This document shows, one piece after another, positions 56,101 to 64,000 of a DNA stretch of 64,000 bases. Numbering within the stretch: the stretch's first letter is position 1; each line of letters begins with the position of its first letter. Below the pieces are notes generated by a model. That model did no database searches, had not been told where the DNA came from, and saw only the letters and a list, made by a program, of their open reading frames with translations. Origin of the DNA: Gambelia wislizenii (Eukaryota; Chordata; Lepidosauria; Squamata; Crotaphytidae); contig JAUMIR010000001.1 of assembly GCA_030847615.1 (NCBI GenBank), positions 160,987,001 through 161,051,000 on the forward strand, given 5' to 3'. The translations under genes were made by a program, and so were the position numbers.

Positions 56101-59100
56101 CCTTTCCTACACATATTCACATACAGAGAAGGCGCGGGTGGCATCTGAAATCCCAGCAAGCAACCAACCCAGCCTCTGGGCATTTAAAGAGGAAAACTTC
56201 CTGCTGGCCGAAAGAAAAGCACAGCCCCATACTGTGAGCACGCAAGCTTTCCTCCTTAAATGCCTCCTTAAGGGCTTCTCCTTAAACCCTCAGAGGCTGC
56301 TTTTATTCACAGGGTTTTTTTTTTTCACAGCGGTCTTGTTCCCCGTAACCCCCACGAATGTGAAGGGACGACTGTACATCCAATCTAGCAACTGAGGCTC
56401 TTGGTAGCAATGCCCGATATCCTCCAGACCGCCTTCACCTCTCCATGAACCTCTTTAGAGGTCTGTCTGCTGAAGCTGGGCAATAGGTCTCACATTGCAG
56501 CAACTGTCCCTCCCTATTGTTAACTTCACAAACAACAACATGGAAAGGCAGTGGAAAGAGAGAAAGAGAAGGGAAAGAGAAATGCTCTATTTCCTTACAG
56601 AACTTATATTGAAGCTAGACCAGTGAGAGTTTTACTACCTTGGTGGAAGTGAGACAGACTTTCATGCTGGCTGTTAACGCTAGACTGAGAAAGACTGTAC
56701 AGTACAACTCCTATAGCTGTAGAACTTGAGCTGGAAGTCATTCATTTTAATAAGGTTTGTTATTACCCACAGTTTTCAGTATCCACTGTAAGTCTGGGAA
56801 TGTATTCGTTGTGGATATGGGGGTCGTATTGTATTCTCAGGTTAATATTTTTGCAAAAAGACAAATCTTTAGTGATTAGATCATTAAATACATTTTTCCA
56901 GTTTAAAAAGCCACAATAAACAGCCAACCCCATTTATGACACTTCTTTTCCTTCCCTTATGCCCATCAAGGCAGTTTAGTTTCACAGGAATGGGAGGGGC
57001 TGGCAGGAGTTTAAGCCTTTTATATGCTGCTATAAAAACCCACCAAAGGAAATTAACTGAGAAGCTACCTGGGGAAAACAATTGTTTTATTTTTTCATTT
57101 TCAAAAACCAGAAGTTGGAATATTCACTTAATGAATGAATTTATTTTAATTGTTAGTGAACTCAGAAAATTAATTCATCATTGTTAGTATCAGTACAGAA
57201 AATATTTTATTTTGTCCCCTTGTTACATTTTAAAGAGAATATAAGCAGTCAAATAACATAATTCCTGTTATAACTTTGCCAGTCTGCATACCAGAGTTCC
57301 TGTTCTATGCAGAACCTCCCAAAGCTGAAACAAGAGCACTTTTTTTGTAAAACATTTCATATTTTAGATAGACACTTATAAGGTCAAAAGAATAACAGAA
57401 TAAATAATTAAAAACATGCTATTCATTATGCCAAACTTTTAATAAGTATGGGCCTTGTTAAAACTAGAAACAAGATGATAAGTTTTCACCTGGTTATTCA
57501 ACCCTCGGGCCATGAATTAGCTTTGTTATAAAAAGGAAGAAATCATGTATCTTTGTCTTAACTGGCTTTCCAAAATAATAAAAATATTTGGTTTGCCTTA
57601 GTTCCCCATCCAGAGTATGATAATACTGGTCTGCTTTATAAGGTGGCTATAAGAAACATTTAGGAAATGCATATACAGAGCTTTGAATGTAAAGTGCCAC
57701 ACATGTTGAACATTCTTTTTTTTATCTCCTCTTAGCTAATCCAAATCAATACAGGTTTCTTCTTCATTAGCTTCAGATTTAACTTAAGCCAGATCACAGG
57801 TAGATTCATCTTTTTAAAATTAGCATAACAACTAAACAGCTTAATCAAAATAAGAATGATGTTCAGGTTCTGTTTGAAGAGTTTTTGTTTTGTTGACTGC
57901 ATATAGTTCAAAATACGTATGTAATCATATTTTAGTATCTGTCAGAAACCCAACAATCTGCATTAAGTTGAGGGGTAGGGTTGCATTAAATGTTTTTAAG
58001 TAGCATAATAATGTCACTTTGCAGTATAGTCTTTCTTTCTATATATTTTCACAAGGTTGTGTCTCAAGCCAAGAATCCATGCACAATGGAACTGCCATCT
58101 CCTCTTCCTCTTCATTGCAAGCTGCCTTTCTCCCATTCCCCTTTCTTACTGTGGTTCCCTACCATTCCCTGCCTCATATTACTCCCCTTTCCAGAGATGT
58201 CCCAGCCCTATGACAGGATTCTAAGTCACAGGAGTGTGAAGGACTGAGGGGGATTCCCTTTATATAAATGTGTTCACAGTTGTGTTGGCATTGGACATAG
58301 TGCATTATATCAAATGTCTTTATTCTATACAGGAAAGGCCTCTATACATCACTCCCAGCTTCAATATTTGATGTTGCTTATCTTCTCTCACCTCACCACC
58401 ACTCTCTCACCCTTGGCCATATTAGCCTTTCTAACTGCTTTATTCTCACCAATACATTCAACAAAGCCAACCAATTCTACCTCAGGTTTGACACAATTGC
58501 TGAGTAAAATTCAAATCATTTTTCTTTTTCAGTCATAGTGAGAATACTTACCTTTGACCTTGACTTGCCATTTTCTGCACAGGAAGACATATCTTTGATT
58601 GCCTCTGGTGGCATATAATTTACAGTGCCAACCTAAAAGCATTAAACATAAGATTAAATACATTGAAATGACAATTACTGTGCCCGACTTGCTCAATTTT
58701 TTTTTACAAGCTTAGTTTTTAAAATATATGGATTTCAACAGTGCAGACAATAAGAATAATTCCAAATAGTTCATTAAAAATACTCAGTACATAGAACTTT
58801 GTCTGGGAAGACTTTGGAAAGCACAACAAAAACCAGGCATATGTACTGACGCACAAGACTAGTAAACAGCAAACATACATACAGTCAGGAAATAAATAAG
58901 TAAACTGAACGTACATGTAATAAATAAAAGTTTAAAAAGTAACAGTAGATCAACCAATCAACAGTCCATATATAATAAATACATAGTCTGTACAACTCTA
59001 TAGCAATAGATGGTCTTTTGGGGATGAACCTTTAACTGGAGGAAAACTGATGACAACAGATGAAAACAAGCCTTCAATAAAAAGGCAAAGTGTCCCAAAC

Positions 59101-61656
59101 ATGCAAAATTCTTGAGGCCCCTCTTGATAAACACAAGGTCTTCCCTTTTTGCCTTAAGAAAATGCTGAAACCAACTCACTTAAGACAACTGTATTGTTTT
59201 ACTAATGCTGAATTAATACAAAATATTCTCCCAGTGGACTTACCTGTGAATCTTTAACAATACTAGTCACATCTGGCTGCATTTGGTTTGCAATGCCAAA
59301 ATCTATTAATTTTAGCATTCCATCCACTAGCAGGAAGTTTGCTGGTTTGAGATCGCTATGAACAATACCTGTAAATTAAAATGTGATTAGTCCAAATCAA
59401 AAATGCAAAACTCACAATTTAATTGCTAGTATGCATTTTTTATTCTATTCTCATTCACTCTCATACTAATACAAAAGGATAGGGGAAAATCCCAAATCCT
59501 TGATGCCACCAACCTAGGTAGCTAGGAATCCCAATTTTTACAGCCTTGATACTGATCTGCAATCTGCCTGTACATTCATATTCCTCTAAGAAGTCAATTT
59601 ACTTCCCATGAAAGAAGGGTATTTTTTGGTTTGTTTGCATTTGTATTTTCAGTAACCAGAATCAAGCTAGAACTATTTTCCACCTCTGGGTTATATACTC
59701 TTGTCCAGCTTCTCCTGGCTCCTCAGTTTCACCCATTCTTTGTAGGGTCACATATGACTGTAATCTTACATACACCAATTACACTGTCATGAGGATAACT
59801 GAAACGTGCTATACCAGGGAACAGCACTGTTCTGAAAGTCATTTTAAAACACAGAGTAGGCAAAATCCTGTGACTTTTTATAGCATCAGTTGCATTGGTT
59901 GCCACTTCATTTCTGAGAGCAATTTAAAGTGCTGGTCATTACCTGTCTCCCCCCACTTGCTCACCCTTAAAAGGTTAGCTATAGTGCCTTCAAAGGTATG
60001 ATTGAGGGCAATATGTGATGCCCCTGAACACCAAGAGGTTAATCGCCTTCCTCTTTCTGTTCTGTGCCAACTGAAGGCTTTTATTTAAGGAAACTTTTGC
60101 CTCTCTTGTTTATTTTATTTACTAACTGCTAGTTTTAGTTCTTTGTGCTTTTGCCTTTGCTGCTGATTTCTGCTTCTAAGTGTGTTTTAAAGATTGCTTC
60201 TATGCTTTTGAAATTTTCTAAGCCGTTATGAGCATCTCCCTTTATGAAAAGTGAAAGTGAGCTAGAACAAAATAAATAGTTCATTTACATAATAAGGCAC
60301 CATTTTTGCTTCAAAATGTAACTAAATGCTATATCTGAAATAGTCCATGTACCTGTTGAGAAATTGTGGTTATGTTATTTTTTAAATAATCTACAGCTAA
60401 GAAAACTTTAGGCATCTTGCACTGGCAAGGAGACACACATGCTTCAAACTTCACATCAATGGCTGTGAATCCTCTGAAAACGTAAATACAGATTTTAAAA
60501 AACCGATTAAGATATACTTTGATGTAAGCCATCCTATACTTTACTTGACCATTGCATGTGTTATTGAGATTGGCCAGGAACTCTTGAATTCATTTTTTTT
60601 TTAATCTCAAAAATTTGAATTTTCTTGCAAGTAAAGCTGGACTCCAGCATGCAGATAAAACTGTAAAGATGATTAGAAAGAAAAACATGTAGGCTGGTGC
60701 CCTGAAGTACTAGAATTAGCTCAAGAGATGAGTTGAAGTGACAAGAATAAGTGAAAGAGAACAGACCCAGAGACAAGCATAACCAGGGCCTCCAAACTGG
60801 CCACACCACAGATTGTATTTTTCTTTTCAAATGGTATTATTAAGAGTCCTTTGAACATACAAAATATATTGATTGGTGTAGAGATCAAAATGTATACACT
60901 GCTTGCTTCCAGGATTTTCTTCAAATATGGCAATATTATAGCAATTTAACCTAACTGGTTCTTAGGCAGAGATGAGAAAAGCTTTTGCCATGCCTCTGTC
61001 AAAGAGGCTTGTTTGGGGTCAATGCTTATTGTTTTTCAGCAAAAAAGAACTTCTGAATTCTCTTAAGATTCATAAAATTTTGGTTAACCTGGTATTGTTC
61101 AATTATTGCCATGTTATGCTTTTAACTTTATTGTTGTCTGACTATGTGACTGTAATAATTACTTATATCCTTTCTGAATTGGTCTTGTGAGCAGCCATGC
61201 TGAACAAAGGTGGAATAGAAATCTTTCAAGTAAAACAATGAAATCAGTTTTAATAAATACCATGTTGGTGGATTGTATGGACAGCTTCTAACATATTTTT
61301 CCAATAGCTCTTCCGCTCCCATGGATTAATTGTCTTTTTCTTTTTAAGCCAGCTGTTCAGATCAATATTTCCACACTCCATCACCATATAGATACTCTTC
61401 TCTCCAACTTCACTATAACAAGATTGTTAGAAAAATGAATTTATATTTCATTTCATTCAATAGGGTGATTAGATGGATTTATATAAAGATTTACTCACTA
61501 GTCATAAAGTCGAATTATCTTATCACTATGTTGTTGTAGTTTATTTAAATATGCAATCTCATTTTTATAGCTTTCTATTGTTTGTTGATCTGCCTCTTTT
61601 AGATCCACATATTTGACGGCATAAAGCTGCTTCTTTTCATCAAGTACTTGGAATAC
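47568..61656 (-). CDS. TTK: TTK (MPS1) spindle-checkpoint kinase, last eight coding exons
   Basis: TTK is a dual-specificity kinase that acts at unattached kinetochores and starts spindle-assembly-checkpoint signalling by phosphorylating KNL1 and other targets. Eight exons on the minus strand join in phase: 61499-61656, 61261-61412, 59244-59368, 58552-58632, 53460-53636, 50918-51008, 50648-50745 and 47568-47657. Together they encode about 320 residues: kinase-domain strand with VAIK-type Lys (YAVKYVD), the hinge (IYMVMECGN), catalytic loop [12 protein letters not shown] (IDFGIAN), activation segment ([11 protein letters not shown]), C-lobe ([14 protein letters not shown]) and a short C-terminal tail. 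HSD instead of HRD and the PPEAI motif are normal for TTK. Close identity to human TTK runs along the kinase domain, while the last 25 residues differ. The glycine-loop exon and all N-terminal exons (TPR region) lie beyond 64000. All splice sites are GT-AG. Confidence 0.95.
48287..48380. mobile_element. Palindromic MITE-like repeat (CCAACTAGAGT family), copy 5, in the last TTK intron
   Basis: CATTGCTAGTCCCAACCCAT at left and ATTTGGGACTAGCAGTTGG at right are reverse complements. The inner arms TTGAATCAAC and GTTGATTCAA also pair. This is the clearest copy of the family. Confidence 0.7.
49130..50562 (-). mobile_element. L2 LINE, 5'-truncated, in the last TTK intron
   Basis: The minus strand encodes [80 protein letters not shown] and [18 protein letters not shown] then C-terminus. 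It ends at 49130-49200 in the L2 3' end with an ATAATAAT tail. Several frameshifts. Same orientation as TTK; its 5' break lies about 85 bases from the TTK exon at 50648. Confidence 0.88.
50648..50745 (-). CDS. TTK: TTK exon: C-terminal extension
   Basis: 98 bp, donor AGA|GTAAGT. Encodes [20 protein letters not shown] then [13 protein letters not shown]. Two in-frame acceptors 9 bases apart are possible (exon start 50745 after TTTAG, or 50736 after ATTCAG), adding or dropping three residues. Confidence 0.9.
50918..51008 (-). CDS. TTK: TTK exon: end of kinase domain
   Basis: 91 bp, acceptor CCCCTCAG, donor TCAG|GTAATT. Encodes [20 protein letters not shown] then [10 protein letters not shown]. 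The kinase-family Arg of subdomain XI is present (KQRIS). Confidence 0.94.
51885..52106 (-). other. Unrecognised 73-codon open frame in a TTK intron
   Basis: Starts ATG at 52106 ([20 protein letters not shown]) and ends TAA at 51885, with [20 protein letters not shown] and [17 protein letters not shown]. The composition looks like ordinary protein, unlike the surrounding intron. I do not recognise the family. It may be a fragment of a mobile element or an old retrocopy; it is not part of TTK. Confidence 0.35.
52436..52575. repeat. Palindromic repeat pair in a TTK intron
   Basis: CCTTTAAGACTAACTGATTT … GATATCAATCCACTTCCTCA is followed by its reverse complement GGAAGTGGATTGATATCTAC … ATAAGTTAGTCTTAAAAGG. 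Two opposed copies of one repeat, related to 23865-23965 and 31895-32005. Confidence 0.7.
53091..53186. repeat. Compound (AAG)17-(CAG)13 tandem repeat
   Basis: Seventeen AAG units (53091-53141), a short CAGAAG joint, then thirteen uninterrupted CAG units (53148-53186). It lies in the TTK intron between the exons at 53460 and 51008; the transcript would carry CUG and CUU runs. The long open frames here are repeat artefacts. Confidence 0.95.
53460..53636 (-). CDS. TTK: TTK exon: C-lobe
   Basis: 177 bp, 59 codons, acceptor TTTTCAG, donor AAG|GTGACT. Encodes [40 protein letters not shown] and [19 protein letters not shown]. Near-identical to human TTK. Confidence 0.97.
55699..56374. mobile_element. 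Large pogo/Tigger-like element with internal duplications
   Basis: TA flanks at 55697-55698 and 56375-56376. Left end CGTTGTCCCTTTACATTTG, right end CGAATGTGAAGGGACGACTG. The 676-bp interior has repeated units (GCATTTAAGGAGGAAAACTT; AAGAAAAGCACAGCC; ACTGTGAGCACGCAAGC) in direct and, near the right end, inverted form. No transposase frame. Confidence 0.75.
56765..56835. repeat. Pogo-like fragment
   Basis: CACAGTTTTCAGTATCCACT and GTTGTGGATATGGGGGTCGT resemble the two ends of the pogo-like family with the middle missing. Confidence 0.4.
58552..58632 (-). CDS. TTK: TTK exon: activation segment
   Basis: 81 bp, exactly 27 codons, acceptor TTTTAG, donor AAG|GTAAGT. Encodes [20 protein letters not shown] then NGKSRSK. 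Confidence 0.95.
59244..59368 (-). CDS. TTK: TTK exon: catalytic loop and DFG
   Basis: 125 bp, acceptor TTTACAG, donor CAG|GTAAGT. Encodes [40 protein letters not shown] and SQ. The catalytic Asp (HSD) and metal-binding Asp (DFG) are present. Human TTK has two adjacent Thr in the activation loop where this protein has Val-Thr. Confidence 0.95.
61261..61412 (-). CDS. TTK: TTK exon: hinge and helix D/E
   Basis: 152 bp, acceptor TTATAG, donor CATG|GTATTT. Encodes [40 protein letters not shown] and [10 protein letters not shown]. The gatekeeper Met in YMVMECG is kept. The donor is weaker than usual (GTATTT). Confidence 0.93.
61499..61656 (-). CDS. TTK: TTK exon: N-lobe of the kinase domain
   Basis: 158 bp. 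The acceptor CCCCCAG precedes GTATTCCAAGTA and the donor is CTA|GTGAGT. Encodes [20 protein letters not shown], then [20 protein letters not shown] and two bases of the next Tyr. Contains the ATP-binding Lys and the helix C Glu region (YKNEIAYL). Confidence 0.95.
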
Positions 61657-63949
61657 CTGGGGGTGAGGGACAGATTAAAGACACTCTATGTTAATTTGCT
61701 TTTAAATGCATTTCCAATATTTACATAAAATACTTTTATGGACTGTAAAGTGTAAAATAGGTGAAAACTTCTGTCAATAAAAAGTGGAGCCTTTTTGTCC
61801 CTTCAACACAGAGGGAGAACAAACGAAGGACAGGAGGAGGACAGGGCGTGCAAAAGCGACCTCTGGAAGTGGAACAGTGGAGTCCTCCTCTCAACCTCTG
61901 CAGGGTTTTGTTGTTTTTTTTAGAGCGTCTGAAAAAGTCCATATACATCTTAAATCAGACAAGTAGACTGCTGACTTCCCTCTGTCATTAAAAATACAGT
62001 GCACATGCATATGTTCCATGTTACCCTTTAAATGACAACCCTGTAGAACTTATGACCTTTTGGATGTTTTGCAGATTCACTTCTCAACCTTCCTATGATA
62101 GTCATTGAAATGCTGTAACATTTTGAAAGCCATAGGTTTCCTAGACCTGTAGCAGATGACAGATCTTTCTAAAAAATCCCTGCCTAATAGCAACTTAGCT
62201 TGTTTGGAATTCCTCTTTTAAGAATCTTACAAGATATGAATATTTTTGATTGCCTACATATGCTCCTAATTTCATTCGTTATCTCATTAAATGTGTGCTT
62301 GTAATTATGGTTGAATCTTGTGCATTTGTCATTGGTTTAGGAAGGGTAGCAATACATTTTGAGAACCTATCTCAAGAATTGCAGCGAATAAACAAAAATC
62401 TATGAGAAATATAATTTACTAGTAGTGCTAGGAGCAGCTCTTTTGGATACATTTGCTGGGAGATGGGGGAGAGAACAGGGAAGAATATTACAACTTTCAT
62501 TTAAAAATTAAAATGTAATAGCCACAAACAAGTTATTACAGCTATAAAGCTGTAATTTTTTAAACAAATTTGTTTACAACAGTTAACATCTCAAAATAAG
62601 CCTCTAGACCAAACTCATTGGGAATTCCTTCTCATTTGAATTAGACTGAGAAGGATATGTATCAATCAGTAAACAATTATCATACACCAAGTTCAGTCCT
62701 TTGGAAGAAGACAATGCAAACATACTTTATATGATGCTTAGTGTCTCTTTTAAGAACAACCTTCACATCAGGTGTGCAAAGTTATTTTTTTCTTTTTAAA
62801 TTATTTAACAGATATGGAAATATTTATATAAAATTAATATAGAATAGTTTTGGAAAATGTGGCACACAGCAACATCAAAATATACATCTCGGGATTTTAA
62901 TCTTACACAAGCCTATTTGTTGGGAAGCCCATTAAACTCTGCAGGAGTGACTTCTGAATAAACATGCACAGGATTTCACTGTGAGTGTTTAAGAACCATG
63001 GACATGACTTATTCTGTGAAAATGTTCATTAAAAAAAAAACAGAAGATGAAAAACGAGTGAAGAATAATTAAGACAGGTTTTTCTTCTTCTACACATGGA
63101 TCCTTACATTCTGCTTTTAGCATTTGGTTAAGGAAGAACATTACTAAACACAACTTGTTGTAATTAGTTCTGGCATGATGAGACAGAACACATTTATTCA
63201 GCAGGGATCCCTAAGATGTCAATCTCTCAATTTCTCTGAGTAAACTTAGGAAAAATCCAGGTAGTGGAGTAGAGTGCTCTGCTGGAAATGGGACAGACTT
63301 GAGTTTGTATTAGATGTAGTGACTGGCTGGTCGTTATTTCTGAATCTATCTGCCCATATGGGAGTGGGAAGGCATACACCACCCCAAACTCTTTAAGAAG
63401 TCTCAGTAATTACCACTACAAGTAAATGATAATGAAAAAAACACATTAAAACATGATTCACATGTTGCTGAGGAATTATTTCGAAGATGAATATGTTAAG
63501 ACTGAAACAGCCAATTCATGTTTAGTTTAAAGAATCTACTGGCACATCAGTGAATCAGTTTTGAAATACAGTTTATGTACCACATGATACAGTGAAATAC
63601 ACAACTGTTTTGTTTTATACTCTCTGCCCTGTTCAAAAAGGGACTTGTGCACATGGAAGTCACTAGCTTGATGCTGGCACACCTGCTTTAACATCACACA
63701 GGCTGTTCTGTTGCCTTTGTGCTCTGTCCAAAAACCTCCTGCACACAATGCTCTCAAGATTCAAGAAAGGGGTAATCTCAGATTGGCAGGCATGCTGCAA
63801 GGCAAGCATTCTTCATTCTCCCTTGCCTCTGGAGAGCCCACCAGCAGCCTGCTTTGCAAGGCCTAAGAATGTGCACCAGGTGCCTGGGCCTTGCTGCCAC
63901 TGCTTCTTTGGGACTACTTCTTGGGCTGGTTGCACTAGATCTCAGGTAC

Positions 63950-63992
<43 letters not shown>

Positions 63993-64000
63993 TACTGGAG
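61657..64000 (-). other. TTK: TTK intron, to the right edge
   Basis: No upstream TTK exon could be found here, so this intron exceeds 2.3 kb. Text near 62910-62990 (AGCCCATTAAACTCTGCAGG) looks like a common reptile repeat. A TAT/ATT microsatellite of about 13 units lies at 63952-63990. Confidence 0.6.
63952..63990. repeat. (ATT)n microsatellite
   Basis: About 13 uninterrupted TAT/ATT units near the right end of the window. Confidence 0.95.

Noticed and set aside
55681..56395. Several short Pro/Ser-rich reading frames
   Set aside because: They fall inside the large pogo-like element and arise from its internal duplications.
60329..60532. Possible TTK exon on minus
   Set aside because: It does not match any TTK segment, and the flanking exons already join in phase without it.

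Overview
This is eukaryotic DNA from a vertebrate, most likely a squamate reptile (lizard or snake). The evidence is split genes with GT-AG introns together with a repeat load typical of squamates: Bov-B/RTE, CR1, L2 and L1 LINE remnants, a tRNA-derived SINE with a Bov-B-like tail, a 5S-rRNA-derived SINE (5S-Sauria type), a BEL/Pao LTR retrotransposon, and many short palindromic or pogo-like and hAT-like DNA transposons. The species cannot be named from the sequence.

Only two host genes are supported, both on the minus strand. At the left edge (508-1081) is exon 1 of an NR0B2 (small heterodimer partner, SHP)-like orphan nuclear receptor. It ends at a phase-1 splice donor, and exon 2 lies outside the window. 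At the right (47568-61656) are the last eight coding exons of TTK (MPS1), the spindle-checkpoint kinase. They cover the kinase domain from just after the glycine-rich loop to the stop codon, and all splice junctions and phases fit together. The N-terminal exons lie beyond 64000.

The roughly 46 kb between the two genes holds no host gene I can recognise. It is layered repeat DNA: a decayed, 5'-truncated BEL/Pao element (about 10838-17745) that carries nested L2 and other LINE pieces; three CR1 copies, one split by an L2, one split by a short SINE-like insert, and one inserted into an L1; Bov-B pieces; two SINEs; two inverted copies of an unassigned 0.5 kb repeat; and at least six TA-flanked pogo-like elements, with a seventh, larger one inside TTK. 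The TTK introns also hold an L2 copy, a compound AAG/CAG tandem repeat, a palindrome and an unrecognised 73-codon reading frame.

No new multi-gene system is evident. The points most worth a second look are the NR0B2-TTK linkage, the nested history of the BEL element, the large pogo-like element with internal duplications, the unexplained repeat pair, and the unrecognised intronic reading frame. Repeat borders are approximate unless a target-site duplication is stated.
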